From Mesorhizobium shangrilense (lineage in GTDB: Bacteria; Pseudomonadota; Alphaproteobacteria; Rhizobiales; Rhizobiaceae): DNA of 64,000 bases. The position numbers were made by a program, and so were the translations under genes. A model generated the notes under the pieces. That model did not search any database. It was given only the letters and a program-made list of their open reading frames with translations, and was not told where the DNA came from. Each line of letters opens with the position of its first letter. Position 1 is the first letter of the stretch. The stretch is taken from NCBI RefSeq assembly GCF_040537815.1, contig NZ_JBEWSZ010000012.1:1-64000 (forward strand), read 5' to 3'. This document shows, piece by piece, positions 53,421 to 62,782 of the stretch.

Positions 53421-54853
53421 GACGCAGCCGCAAGGTCAAGATCCTCGCCACCATCGGTCCGGCCTCCTCTTCCGAGGAGATGCTGAAGAAGCTGTTCGAA
53501 GCGGGCGCCGACGTGTTCCGCATCAATATGAGCCACACCGATCACGAGCTGATGCGCACGCTGGTCGGGCGTATCCGTGCCGTCGAGGAAAAGGTTGGGC
53601 GGCCGATCGGTATCCTCGCCGACCTGCAGGGACCAAAACTGCGCGTCGGCAAGTTCGCCAATGGCAAGGAAGTGCTGACCGTCGGCCAGACCTTCACGCT
53701 GGACGACAATCCCGAGCCCGGCACTTCGACAAGGGTGTACCTGCCGCATCCGGAGATCCTGAGCTCGGTCGAGGCCGGTCACCGTCTTTTGATCGATGAT
53801 GGCAAGCTTGAGCTGAGGGCGGTCAAGAGCGACGGCAAGTCGATCGTCTGCACCGTTGTCGCCGGCACCACCATTTCCGACAAGAAGGGCGTCAGTCTTC
53901 CCGATACCGATCTGCCCGTCGGTGCGCTGACCGAGAAGGACCGCAAGGACCTCGATGCGGTGCTCGCCACCGGTGTCGACTGGGTCGCACTGTCCTTCGT
54001 GCAGCGGCCCGAGGACCTTGCCGAAGCGCGCAAGATCGCGCGCGGCCGGGCGCTCATCATGGCCAAGATAGAAAAGCCGCAGGCCGTGGCCCGGCTGGCC
54101 GAGATCATCGAGCTTTCCGACGCACTGATGGTCGCCCGCGGCGATCTCGGCGTCGAGATGCCGCTCGAGGCCGTGCCCGGCATCCAGAAGCAGATCACGC
54201 GCGCCGCGCGCCGGGCCGGCAAGCCGGTGGTGGTCGCAACGCAGATGCTGGAATCGATGATCACCGCACCGGTGCCGACCCGCGCCGAGGTGTCCGACGT
54301 CTCGATCGCCGTCTTCGAAGGCGCCGACGCCATCATGCTGTCGGCGGAATCGGCGGCCGGCGCCTATCCGGTCGAAGCCGTGGCGATGATGGACCGCATC
54401 GCCACCAAGGTCGAAACCGATCCGACCTATGCCGGCATCATCAACGCGCAGCGCTCGGAACCGGAAGCGACCGGCGCCGACGCTATTTCGCTGGCCGCGC
54501 GCGAAATCGCCGAAACGCTGAAACTGTCGGCTATCATCACCTACACGGCGTCCGGCACGACAGGCCTGCGCGCCGCGCGTGAGCGCCCGCAGGTGCCGAT
54601 CATCGCGCTGTCGCCGATCCTCAACACCGCGCGGCGGCTGTCGCTGCTGTGGGGCACGCATTGCGTCGTCTCGCCGGACGCCAGCGACCTCGACGACATG
54701 GTCAACCGCGCCTGCCGCATTGCTTTCGAGGAAGGGTTCGGCAAGCCGGGCGACCGCGTGATCATCACGGCAGGCGTGCCGCTCAGGACGCCTGGCTCGA
54801 CGAACATGCTGCGCATCGCCTATGTCGGATCGGACGTGCAGAGCAGCCGGTAA
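53417..54853 (+). CDS. pyk: Pyruvate kinase
   Basis: 478 aa. It converts phosphoenolpyruvate and ADP to pyruvate and ATP. KILATIGPASSSEEMLKKLF and FRINMSHTDH are at the N terminus, GILADLQGPKLRVGKF and the active-site block IMAKIEKPQAV follow, and VARGDLGVEMPLE is the Mg site. The C-terminal domain (TASGTTGLRAARERPQVPII) holds the allosteric region. The start overlaps the DUF1036 stop, an arrangement I recall as conserved in rhizobia. Confidence 0.97.
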   Translation: MRRSRKVKILATIGPASSSEEMLKKLFEAGADVFRINMSHTDHELMRTLVGRIRAVEEKVGRPIGILADLQGPKLRVGKFANGKEVLTVGQTFTLDDNPEPGTSTRVYLPHPEILSSVEAGHRLLIDDGKLELRAVKSDGKSIVCTVVAGTTISDKKGVSLPDTDLPVGALTEKDRKDLDAVLATGVDWVALSFVQRPEDLAEARKIARGRALIMAKIEKPQAVARLAEIIELSDALMVARGDLGVEMPLEAVPGIQKQITRAARRAGKPVVVATQMLESMITAPVPTRAEVSDVSIAVFEGADAIMLSAESAAGAYPVEAVAMMDRIATKVETDPTYAGIINAQRSEPEATGADAISLAAREIAETLKLSAIITYTASGTTGLRAARERPQVPIIALSPILNTARRLSLLWGTHCVVSPDASDLDDMVNRACRIAFEEGFGKPGDRVIITAGVPLRTPGSTNMLRIAYVGSDVQSSR

Positions 54854-54916
54854 CCCGTTCTTTCCAGGTAGAAGCGTATCGCGGGCTTCGTGCTCATCTC
54901 CTGTGGCCATAATACA

Positions 54917-54948
54917 ACAAAGGCACGGACAATGATCCCGGCCTTTGT
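54917..54948 (+). terminator. Possible pyk terminator
   Basis: ACAAAGGC pairs with GCCTTTGT across a 16-base loop, 64 bp after the pyk stop. There is no long T run, so this is a weak call. Confidence 0.35.
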
Positions 54949-55051
54949 CTCGACACAGGGTTGCCGTGATCGCCTCTACAAAACGCGGTGAAGCGACGCT
55001 AACAGTCGCCCCGCGCCCGCCTGCATTTCCCATCGTTTGAAAGTATATTGA

Positions 55052-55780
55052 ATGTCATCTCTCGTCTCGCGCCGGTCATTTCTGACCGGGCTGTCGCTTA
55101 TTGGTGTTTCCACGGTCTCGGCGTGTGCTCAATTTCCCAAGCAGTCGCTCAGCGTTGCCAGTCCTCTCAACCCGACGCCGCTTGAGCCGACACTTGAAAA
55201 GGCGCCGATCGAAGTCGCCGCGCCTGAAACCCGTGTGTCTCCCGACTATGCCAGCATGTATGGCGCTGTCGAAGATGGCGGCCGGGCACTGCCGGCGATC
55301 CCCTTCAGCAAGGTCGATCAGCGCTTCCTGCGGCAGATCGTTGACGATCCGACAGGAGAGAAGCCCGGCACGATCGTCGTCAATACGACCGACAAACACC
55401 TTTACCTGGTGCTCAAGGACGGCAAGGCCATGCGCTATGGCGTTGGGCTGGGCCGGCAAGGCTATTCCTGGAAGGGTCGTGCGATTGTCCAGTGGAAACG
55501 CAAATGGCCGACCTGGACGCCGCCCTCGGCAATGATCGGCCGGGATTCAAAGCTGGAGAAATGGCGCCAGGGCATGCCGCCCGGCATCAGCAACCCACTC
55601 GGGTCGCGCGCCCTTTACATCTTCAAGGACGGCGTCGACACGCTTTACCGGATCCACGGATCGCCGGACTGGAAGTCCATCGGCAAATCCGCGTCATCCG
55701 GTTGCGTGCGCATGTTCAACCAGGATGTGATGGATCTTTACGATCGCGTCCCCGGCAAGACACCGCTGGTGGTCATCTAA
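55052..55780 (+). CDS. L,D-transpeptidase (YkuD-type) lipoprotein
   Basis: 242 aa. The N terminus SRRSFLTGLSLIGVSTVSAC has a twin-arginine-like start and a lipobox, so the enzyme is likely exported folded and lipidated. Residues about 110-242 form the YkuD domain; the catalytic motif is HGSPDWKSIGKSASSGCVRM with Cys at about residue 218. It cross-links peptidoglycan through 3-3 linkages or attaches outer-membrane proteins. Single gene, no obvious partner. Confidence 0.93.
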   Translation: MSSLVSRRSFLTGLSLIGVSTVSACAQFPKQSLSVASPLNPTPLEPTLEKAPIEVAAPETRVSPDYASMYGAVEDGGRALPAIPFSKVDQRFLRQIVDDPTGEKPGTIVVNTTDKHLYLVLKDGKAMRYGVGLGRQGYSWKGRAIVQWKRKWPTWTPPSAMIGRDSKLEKWRQGMPPGISNPLGSRALYIFKDGVDTLYRIHGSPDWKSIGKSASSGCVRMFNQDVMDLYDRVPGKTPLVVI

Positions 55781-55799
55781 ACTGGCCAGTGGACAGGCC

Positions 55800-56867
55800 T
55801 CAGGTCGGCGCTAGCTCCGCCTCAGGCAGCCTTATGTCGGCGCACCGGCCGGTTCCGTAGGCATCGTTGGCAATGCGAGCTTCCGCTGCCTTGGCGAGAG
55901 CCTGCAGATCGACATCCCTGCCTGCAACCTTCTCGATCGCGCCGACCACGAGATCCGGCGCGATCCAATCCGGCTTGTGGCCGAGATTGTGCACCCAGAC
56001 GAGTTCGGCGCCGGCAATGTCCCTGACAAGGCCGACCGAGTGGATCCGCGCGTAGACAACCTTGTCGCGGTCACCCGAGATCACCACCGTCGGCGCCTTG
56101 ATCTCATGATAGTGCGGTGCGGCGTCGAGTGCGTAGCTATAGAGCCCGGCGACATCGGTGGCGTTGGCGCGAAAGGCCGACGGACGCAACACCATGGGGA
56201 TCGAGGCCCCGGCGATGTAGTTGTCCGGCACCTTGTTGGGCGAAAAGACGCATGTGGTGGCATTCGCCATCTGCAACGTTCCGGCCGGATAGGTCAGCGT
56301 CTGCGAAAACAGCCAGCCGATGACGGGAATGGTCGTCAGATCGTAATACCAGGAGGTGGCGCCGCCCGGCCATGGATGGCTGGCGGGAGACAGGAAAACG
56401 AGGCCGAGCGTCTTGTCGGGATGCTCGAGCCCAAAGGCTGATGTCACGGCGCCGCCGAAGGAATGGCCGACAATGATCGCCTGTTTGATGCCAAGACGGT
56501 CCATCAACGCCGCGATTGTATTGGCCTGCGCCGACGGGTTCTCATTGTTGCCGGAGCCGCGCCCCGACCAGCCAAAGCCCGGACGGTCGAAGAACAGCAT
56601 TTCGGCGCGACCTTCAAGCAGCGGCTTGAGCGGCAGCATCTGGTCCTTCAGATTGGCGCTGGCGCCGTGGATGAAGATGATCGGTGGCAGGTCGGCATGA
56701 GCCGGCGCCGGGATATGGACATAGTGGATGCGGGCGCCGTCGATGTCGACGAATTCACCGACTGGCGGATTGCCGCGCTCGATCAGCCATGCGCCAACGC
56801 GGGTGACCCCGACCAGGGTGAACACAACAGCCATCAGGAAGGCGAGCACAGCATAGATAAGGTTCAT
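55800..56867 (-). CDS. Alpha/beta hydrolase with N-terminal membrane anchor
   Basis: 355 aa. One membrane helix at residues 1-25 (LIYAVLAFLMAVVFTLVGVT) places the hydrolase domain probably outside the inner membrane. The oxyanion HG is in IIFIHGASANLKDQM, the nucleophile elbow in VGHSFGGAVT (Ser at about residue 135), and the terminal His in NLGHKPDW. Family sequence is close to general esterase/dehalogenase-type hydrolases; substrate unknown. Confidence 0.88.
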   Translation of the reverse strand: MNLIYAVLAFLMAVVFTLVGVTRVGAWLIERGNPPVGEFVDIDGARIHYVHIPAPAHADLPPIIFIHGASANLKDQMLPLKPLLEGRAEMLFFDRPGFGWSGRGSGNNENPSAQANTIAALMDRLGIKQAIIVGHSFGGAVTSAFGLEHPDKTLGLVFLSPASHPWPGGATSWYYDLTTIPVIGWLFSQTLTYPAGTLQMANATTCVFSPNKVPDNYIAGASIPMVLRPSAFRANATDVAGLYSYALDAAPHYHEIKAPTVVISGDRDKVVYARIHSVGLVRDIAGAELVWVHNLGHKPDWIAPDLVVGAIEKVAGRDVDLQALAKAAEARIANDAYGTGRCADIRLPEAELAPT

Positions 56868-56901
56868 GGGGGGATATACGGGAGTGGAGGGGGATTAGTT
56901 C

Positions 56902-56978
56902 TAGGCAGTAGCCAGTAGGCAGGAGGCAGGAGGCAGGAGGGGAGGTTCAGGCGCCTAATGCCTATTCCCTACTGCCTA
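56902..56978. repeat. Short intergenic repeat with heptamer array
   Basis: GGCAGGA occurs three times in tandem at 56918-56938. Outer arms TAGGCAGTAG (56902-56911) and CTACTGCCTA (56969-56978) are perfectly inverted. The element fills most of the gap between the hydrolase and the TPR gene. It resembles GGCAGTAGG-type repeats I associate with Mesorhizobium intergenic regions; not checked. Confidence 0.55.
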
Positions 56979-56988
56979 ATCCCTTGGA

Positions 56989-57573
56989 TCATATGCCTTC
57001 GCCGGCGAGTTCTTCCGACAGCGTGGCGACCTGGTCCTGGGCGTTGCGCATCATCGGATAGATGGCCAGCACCTTCTGCCAGGCTTCGAGTGCGGACTGC
57101 TTGTGGCCGGTCAGGGCCATGATCTGCGCCAGGCCCGAAAGCGCGCCGAAATGGCGTGGCTCCAGCTGCAGCGCATGGTCGATGTCGGACATCGACTTTC
57201 CAAGATTCTTCATCATGAAATGCACGGTCGCGCGGCGGTTCCAGCCCTCGGCGTAGTTTGGCTGCAAGGTCACCACCTGGTCCAGGAAGTCGAGTGCGAC
57301 GTCGAACTTCTGGTTCTCGATCGCCTTTTGCGACCACTGCATCATCAGGTCTATCGATGCACTGCCGGATTGGGACCATTCGCCCCAGATGCGCCCGGCA
57401 ATCCGTTCCGCGGCCTTCTCGTTGCGCTCACGCTTCAGATCGATGAACAACTGGTCGAGACGGGCTTCCTTGGTCGCGGCAACCGGAGGGTTGACCGGCT
57501 CATCCGACCAGGCCGGCACCGCAATAGAGCCGGACAGAAGAAGGGCGGTGAGAAATGCCTGGAGAATCCGCAT
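56989..57573 (-). CDS. Exported TPR-repeat protein
   Basis: 194 aa from ATG 57573. The N-terminal hydrophobic stretch (MRILQAFLTALLLSGSIAVP) ends near AWS and acts as a signal peptide. Tetratricopeptide helices follow, e.g. ALDFLDQVVTLQPNYAEGWN and DIDHALQLEPRHFGALSGLA, giving about three to four TPR units. Probably a periplasmic scaffold. Rank and partner unknown. Upstream is rpmJ with its terminator. Confidence 0.85.
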   Translation of the reverse strand: MRILQAFLTALLLSGSIAVPAWSDEPVNPPVAATKEARLDQLFIDLKRERNEKAAERIAGRIWGEWSQSGSASIDLMMQWSQKAIENQKFDVALDFLDQVVTLQPNYAEGWNRRATVHFMMKNLGKSMSDIDHALQLEPRHFGALSGLAQIMALTGHKQSALEAWQKVLAIYPMMRNAQDQVATLSEELAGEGI

Positions 57574-57644
57574 CAACGGAACCTAGTCCCGGACAGCGGA
57601 ACGTCAAACTGAATTTCGTGTGAGCGGCCGGCAGGCCGAAAAGC

Positions 57645-57680
57645 AGAGCACCGCGCGTCCTTGCGGGCGCGCGGTGCTCT
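57645..57680 (-). terminator. rpmJ terminator
   Basis: AGAGCACCGCGCG pairs with CGCGCGGTGCTCT, 13 bp perfect, with a 10-base loop. On the minus strand it is followed by GCTTTT. It lies about 100 bp downstream of rpmJ and upstream of the TPR gene. Confidence 0.85.
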
Positions 57681-57782
57681 GGCATTTTGAATTTCCGCAC
57701 CGTGCTTTCCGAAAACTATCCGAATCTCGGACCGTTTCGGTGGCATCACGCAGACCGAGGCCAAGGGCCTCCGGCCGGGAAC

Positions 57783-57908
57783 TCAGCCCTGGCGAGCCTT
57801 GTAGCGCGGAGCGGTCTTGTTGATGATATAGACGCGGCCCTTGCGGCGAACCAGCTGGTTGTCGCGGTGACGTGCCTTCAGCGCCTTGAGCGAATTCTTG
57901 ATCTTCAT
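57783..57908 (-). CDS. rpmJ: 50S ribosomal protein L36 (Cys-less form)
   Basis: 41 aa ([20 protein letters not shown] then [21 protein letters not shown]). It matches the bL36 family by length, basicity and the NSLKxLKxRH start, but lacks the three Cys and His that bind zinc in the canonical protein, so it belongs to the zinc-independent type. Alphaproteobacteria commonly carry this form. Stand-alone gene with its own terminator. Confidence 0.93.
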   Translation of the reverse strand: MKIKNSLKALKARHRDNQLVRRKGRVYIINKTAPRYKARQG

Positions 57909-58145
57909 GGTCTTGCCTGTCGGTCTGGGCCCACCGGGCCTAATTTTTAAGGCGCGCCAGAAGACGCGCCTTTGAACTTGTGCGTGGCTCATAAACGAGG
58001 AGCCTTGTCCGTGTCAACCGTAAGCGTGCTGCATAACGGATCGGATTGGCCGGTGCCATGAAATATCCGTCACAATACCTGGCGCGGCTGATCAGGCAGC
58101 TCAGGGCCGGCTTGATCGGCCAGGGATCAATAAGCCGGGCAACAT

Positions 58146-59222
58146 TCAGCCGCGCCGACTGATCCGCGTAAAATGCCCCATCTTGCGGCCGGGACGCGCT
58201 TCGGCCTTGCCATAGAGGTGCAGCATCAGGTCGGGTTCGGCAAGCAGTTCGGGAACGCGCAGGACGTCGTCGCCGATCAGGTTTTCCATGACGCAGTCCG
58301 AATGGCGGCCGGGATTTCCCAGCGGCAGACCGGCCACGGCACGGATGTGCTGCTCGAATTGCGAGACGATACAGGCGGCTTCCGTCCAGTGGCCTGAATT
58401 GTGGACGCGCGGCGCGATTTCGTTGGCCAGCAGCGAACCATCGGCAAGCACGAAGAATTCGACGCCGATGACACCGACATAGTCGAGCGCCGACAGTATT
58501 GTGGATGCAGCTTCCTGCGCCGCTATCACCGTACCGGCGCTTATGCCGGCCGGCAGCGTCGAGGTGTGCAGGATGCCGTGGCGGTGGACATTCTCGGCCG
58601 GGTCATAGGCGGCGACCGCGCCGTCAATGCCGCGCGCTGCGATCACCGAAATCTCGCGCTCGAACGGCACGAAGGCTTCGAGGATCAGCGGAACATTGCC
58701 CATCGCCTCGCAGGTGCCGGCAAAGCCGCCCGCTTCAACGTTGCGGAAGACACGCTGGCCCTTGCCGTCATAACCCATGCGCCGCGTCTTCAATATGCCG
58801 CTGCCGCCAAACGCCTTCAGCGCCGCCGTCAGCTCGTTGTCATTGTCGACGGCGCGGAAATCCGCGGTGGCAATGCCGATGCCATTGAGGAATGTCTTCT
58901 CGGTCACCCGGTCCTGCGCCACCTCCAGCGCACGCGCCGGCGGATGGACGGGCACTTTGGCGGCAAGCGCGCTGGCGGCCTCGACCGGAACGTTCTCGAA
59001 CTCATAGGTGACGGCGGCGCTGGCATCAGCCAGTTCGGCGAGAGCGGCCGGGTCGTCATAGGCGGCTGTTATCTGCCGGTTGGCGACCTGCGCCGCCGGG
59101 CAATCCGGTTGCGGCTCCAGCACCACGGTGCGGTAGCCGAGGCGCGCCGCGGCCATGGCCAGCATGCGGCCAAGCTGGCCGCCGCCGATGATGCCGATCG
59201 TCGATCCAGCAGGCAGGCTCAC
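58146..59222 (-). CDS. purK: 5-(Carboxyamino)imidazole ribonucleotide synthase
   Basis: 358 aa from a GTG start that overlaps the purE stop by four bases (GTGA). It carboxylates AIR with bicarbonate and ATP to N5-CAIR. The N-terminal [20 protein letters not shown] is diagnostic of PurK, and the ATP-grasp segment [17 protein letters not shown] plus [20 protein letters not shown] is intact. Encoded downstream of purE and translationally coupled to it. Confidence 0.96.
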   Translation of the reverse strand: MSLPAGSTIGIIGGGQLGRMLAMAAARLGYRTVVLEPQPDCPAAQVANRQITAAYDDPAALAELADASAAVTYEFENVPVEAASALAAKVPVHPPARALEVAQDRVTEKTFLNGIGIATADFRAVDNDNELTAALKAFGGSGILKTRRMGYDGKGQRVFRNVEAGGFAGTCEAMGNVPLILEAFVPFEREISVIAARGIDGAVAAYDPAENVHRHGILHTSTLPAGISAGTVIAAQEAASTILSALDYVGVIGVEFFVLADGSLLANEIAPRVHNSGHWTEAACIVSQFEQHIRAVAGLPLGNPGRHSDCVMENLIGDDVLRVPELLAEPDLMLHLYGKAEARPGRKMGHFTRISRRG

Positions 59223-59716
59223 GGCGTATCCGTCGGTTCGATCGCGACCTTGGCGGTCTGGGATGCGCGCCAGGCATCGAGCCGGGCGGCAAGCTTTTCG
59301 TCGTTGAGCGCCAGCACGGCGGCGGCCAGAAGGGCGGCATTGGCGGCGCCCGCCTTGCCGATGGCCAGCGTGCCCACCGGAATGCCGGCCGGCATCTGCA
59401 CGATGGAAAGCAGCGAGTCCTGTCCCGACAGGGCCTTCGATTCCACCGGCACGCCGAACACCGGCAGCGGCGTCATCGCCGCCGTCATGCCGGGCAGGTG
59501 GGCAGCACCGCCGGCGCCGGCGATGATCACCTTGTAGCCGGCCGCCTTGGCACCCTTGGCGAAATCATAGAGCCGGTCGGGGGTGCGGTGGGCCGAGACG
59601 ATCAGCCGCTTGTGTGGGATGCCCAGCGCTTCCAGCGTTTCGGCGGCGTGGCGCATGGTCGCCCAGTCGGACTGGCTGCCCATGATGATGGCGACGTCGG
59701 CGCGTTGATCGTCCAA
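59219..59716 (-). CDS. purE: N5-CAIR mutase
   Basis: About 165 aa. No ATG lies before the catalytic region; the likely start is TTG at 59716 ([18 protein letters not shown]), seven bases after GGGGAG. An upstream TTG at 59737 is possible but has no ribosome site. It shifts the carboxyl group of N5-CAIR to form CAIR. The PurE motifs [14 protein letters not shown] and [13 protein letters not shown] are intact. First gene of purEK. Confidence 0.95.
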   Translation of the reverse strand: MDDQRADVAIIMGSQSDWATMRHAAETLEALGIPHKRLIVSAHRTPDRLYDFAKGAKAAGYKVIIAGAGGAAHLPGMTAAMTPLPVFGVPVESKALSGQDSLLSIVQMPAGIPVGTLAIGKAGAANAALLAAAVLALNDEKLAARLDAWRASQTAKVAIEPTDTP

Positions 59717-59823
59717 GCTTTTGCTCCCCGGCGACAAAGGCGCGCATTAGCGGAATTCGCCAAAAGCCGCAAGGATGGGCAGCGCAGGCTGTGTGCCGGC
59801 ACTGCCCGCGCCGTGGCTGAATG

Positions 59824-61170
59824 TCACTTCATCAGGTGCCTGGCAAGCGCTTCATAGGCCGGCAACGATGTCGGATCGTTGGCGGCATTGCCGGCAACGG
59901 GGTTGGAGGCAAAGCGCGCGATGACCATGTGGGCCGCGGGATCGATGTAGATGGCCTGCCCATGCACCCCGCGCGCCATGAAGGCGCCGTGCTCGTTGTT
60001 GGAGATCCACCACATGCCGCGGTAGCTCCAGCCCTTGAGGAGAGAGTATCCCGCTTTCGCGAATGCCGCCTTGTCGCCGCCGGCGCGGATATCAGCGATC
60101 GCCGCTTCGGGCACTAGGCGCTGGCCGTTGATGACGCCGTCATCGAGAAGCAGCAGGCCGATCCGGGCCATGTCGCGCAGGCCGGCGTTGAGGCCGCCGC
60201 CGGCAAAGGGCGTCCCAATGGAATCCACAGTATAATAGCCGTCCTGCTCGGCGCCCATCTTGCTCCAGATCCGCTCCGACAACAGGTCGGCGACGGATTT
60301 GCCGGTGACGCGCGCTATGATCCAGCCAAGCGCATCGGTGTTGATGGTTTTGTAGCCAAAGGCGCTGCCATGCTCGCCTTCCTTGCGCACCGTCTGCAGG
60401 TACTCGAAATAGGTACGCGGACCCGAATAGTCGGCAGGCTTGGGCAAGGGGTTGCCGGCCGCCGAATAGATCCACACATCGGCATCGGGATCGGCGTAGT
60501 CCTCACTGTAGCGGAGGCCGGTTGTCATATCCAGCACTTGCCGGGCGGTCGCATCGCCGAATGCACTCTTGGCCAACTCCGGCACGATGGTGGCGACCTT
60601 GGCGTTGGCGTCGAGCGTGCCTTCGGCCACCAGCATCTCACCCAGCAGCCCGGTCAGCGATTTGGTCACCGACATCGCCCCATGCTGGCCGGTATCGTTC
60701 AGGCAGCCAGAGTAGCGCTCGTAGACCACGACGCCGTTATGCAGGACGACGATGCCGTCGGTGTAGTTGGCCGCCAGCGATTCTTCCCAGCTCATCGGCT
60801 TGTCGCTGCCCAGCGGGATGAATGTGACGGCGTCGATCGTCGGGTCGAGCTTGCGTTCGAGCGGCATCGGCGCGCCGATGCCACGGCTGACACCAACCGT
60901 CGGCATCAGTTGGCGGAAATGACAGGCGGTCCAGCGCAGTTTGGGAAAACTGAAATAGTCGGGGTCGGAAAATCGGATGATCTTGTCCGGCGGCGGGGGC
61001 GCGCCGACCATCCATCCGAGTTTGCCGGGATCAGACGCTTCGGCTGACATGGGTTTTGTCTCCTCGGCATGAGAAATCGCCGGCACGATCGCCGCGCCAA
61101 GCGCCAAGAGCAGCATGGCGGCAAACCGGGATTTCCTCGTGGCATCCGTCTCAGTAATTGGCGACGACAT
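59824..61170 (-). CDS. Exported class-C beta-lactamase-like serine hydrolase
   Basis: 448 aa from ATG 61170, which follows AGGAGG and overlaps the upstream gene by 20 bp. The signal peptide ends near SHAEETKP. The SxxK motif is MSVTKSLTGLLG, with the Tyr motif probably in LRYSEDYA and a C-terminal HGQ-type third motif in ARGVHGQAIYIDPAAH. Such proteins are esterases, transpeptidases or peptidases as well as beta-lactamases. Probably co-transcribed with the upstream outer-membrane protein. Confidence 0.87.
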   Translation of the reverse strand: MSSPITETDATRKSRFAAMLLLALGAAIVPAISHAEETKPMSAEASDPGKLGWMVGAPPPPDKIIRFSDPDYFSFPKLRWTACHFRQLMPTVGVSRGIGAPMPLERKLDPTIDAVTFIPLGSDKPMSWEESLAANYTDGIVVLHNGVVVYERYSGCLNDTGQHGAMSVTKSLTGLLGEMLVAEGTLDANAKVATIVPELAKSAFGDATARQVLDMTTGLRYSEDYADPDADVWIYSAAGNPLPKPADYSGPRTYFEYLQTVRKEGEHGSAFGYKTINTDALGWIIARVTGKSVADLLSERIWSKMGAEQDGYYTVDSIGTPFAGGGLNAGLRDMARIGLLLLDDGVINGQRLVPEAAIADIRAGGDKAAFAKAGYSLLKGWSYRGMWWISNNEHGAFMARGVHGQAIYIDPAAHMVIARFASNPVAGNAANDPTSLPAYEALARHLMK

Positions 61171-62620
61171 TGACGTAACCTCCTGTCCAGACTGGCAGAT
61201 TGCCGTTGACGAGCGATGCCGATCCGGGCCCGGGAAAAGAAACACTGAAGCCGGTGGTCAGATAGATATTCTGGGTCAAGACGCGGTTGTATTCGAGGTA
61301 GATGTCATCGGCGAGATGCCTGGCCGTGGCACCCGTGATCGCGTTCGGCACGCCTTCGGAAGAGTCGTCGACACGCGTCGCCTGGCCGAACTGGATCGGA
61401 CTGCGCAGTTCATTGACGTCGATATAGGAATAGCGAAGGGTGAAGGTGTCGCGAGGTGTCGGCGTCACGCGCAGGCTGATCTGGTGGGCGTTGACGTTGG
61501 AGTTGATGAACAGCATCGAGGATTTCGATCCGGTCGACCAGGAACTGGGACTGCCCTCGTAGAAGAGCGGATCGAAGCGTTCGAGCTTCGAGGTGGAAGG
61601 ATTGTCGCCCGAAAATGTCTGGTACGAATAGGAGATGGTTGGCGCCCATGAATATTCAGCGAAGGTGTAGCCGACCTGAACGCGGCCGGCCCATGCCGCC
61701 ATGTCGATGCGGTTGTTCCATTCATAGGCGAAATCGCCGCCAACGAAGAAGTTCTCGAAGCTCCCCCGCTCCGGGCTGACGCGACCATAGAGGTTGACGA
61801 AATTCAGGCCATCGCGACCCCCCGGCAGGATACTCGGCGCACCGATGCCGTTGGGCGCGGCTTTCGGATAGGGGGCATCGGAGGACAGCACGTGGCCGAT
61901 CGTGGCGCCGGCAAAGTTCTCAGGCCCCGCGTCATAGCGAAGGTCGGTTCCGACGATCCTGGTGTGGCTGTCGGTATCGGACAGCTCGTTGGCGTCAAGG
62001 TAGAAGGCAGTGCCTGTAAAGCCGTCGATGCCGACCCGTCCGATCGCGGACTGTTCCCATGCCTTGCGCGGCCCGAGTTTGAGCGCGCCGCGATCAAAGC
62101 CGCTGGAGCCACCATTGGCGAGCAGCATGCCCGTGCCCGCCTTGAATTCGCGCGGTCCGGCCGAGACGTCGAATGTCGGGCCATCCTTGTTTGTGGAGCG
62201 CATGCCGAGGTAACCCTCCTCAAGGGTTATGCGGCCGGTGTTGCCGGTGTCGTAGGCGTCGATGCCAACCGTGCCTGAAGCCACCAGCGAGATCATGCCG
62301 TAGGCCGACACGACGGAGGTAAGCTCCTTGGAGAAGCTCAGGCCGGGTTTGATGTAGCCTTCGAGCCAGGTCGGGTTGGCATTGAAACCAGCGGATGGTG
62401 CGAACGTGTCGGCATAGTTCCAGAACAGATTCTGTTCGGACACGACGTTCAGGCCAGCCTGAAGATGAGCCCTGACCACAAGCCCATCGCTGTCGAGCAG
62501 CACCATGGGATCGTCAGCGAGTGCCAAGCGGGGGATGAAGAGCGCTCCGGAGAACCAGACAATAGCGACGGGCCATAGTCTATCCCGTTGCATTCGCATG
62601 TCCTGATGCACGCATGTCAT
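61151..62620 (-). CDS. Alginate-export-type outer-membrane beta-barrel protein
   Basis: 489 aa; GGGAG six bases before ATG 62620. The signal peptide runs through about residue 36 (IPRLALADD). The mature protein has alternating strands typical of a large barrel, with the Alginate_exp-like hallmarks EQNLFWNYADTFAPSAGFNA and DLRYDAGPENFAGATIGHVL, and ends GGYVNVVANY with a terminal aromatic. The family includes porins for alginate and other anionic polymers, but no alginate genes are nearby, so the substrate is open. Overlaps the serine-hydrolase start. Confidence 0.8.
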   Translation of the reverse strand: MTCVHQDMRMQRDRLWPVAIVWFSGALFIPRLALADDPMVLLDSDGLVVRAHLQAGLNVVSEQNLFWNYADTFAPSAGFNANPTWLEGYIKPGLSFSKELTSVVSAYGMISLVASGTVGIDAYDTGNTGRITLEEGYLGMRSTNKDGPTFDVSAGPREFKAGTGMLLANGGSSGFDRGALKLGPRKAWEQSAIGRVGIDGFTGTAFYLDANELSDTDSHTRIVGTDLRYDAGPENFAGATIGHVLSSDAPYPKAAPNGIGAPSILPGGRDGLNFVNLYGRVSPERGSFENFFVGGDFAYEWNNRIDMAAWAGRVQVGYTFAEYSWAPTISYSYQTFSGDNPSTSKLERFDPLFYEGSPSSWSTGSKSSMLFINSNVNAHQISLRVTPTPRDTFTLRYSYIDVNELRSPIQFGQATRVDDSSEGVPNAITGATARHLADDIYLEYNRVLTQNIYLTTGFSVSFPGPGSASLVNGNLPVWTGGYVNVVANY

Positions 62621-62782
62621 TTGTTCTCCCGGCGAGTCACTGCCAGTGTGATTTCCGCCCAGCCTAGACTATCGGCGCTCCTTCTTCTTCATTTTCTGCG
62701 ACTGGCGGATAACGCTCGGGCAATTGCTTTCGGCGAGGACTGATTGCCTACGTGTTCAATGTTGTCATTGGCAGGAACGGCC

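Noticed and set aside
53414..55033. 539-codon frame antisense to pyruvate kinase
   Set aside because: Same GC-rich artefact; no domain, biased composition.
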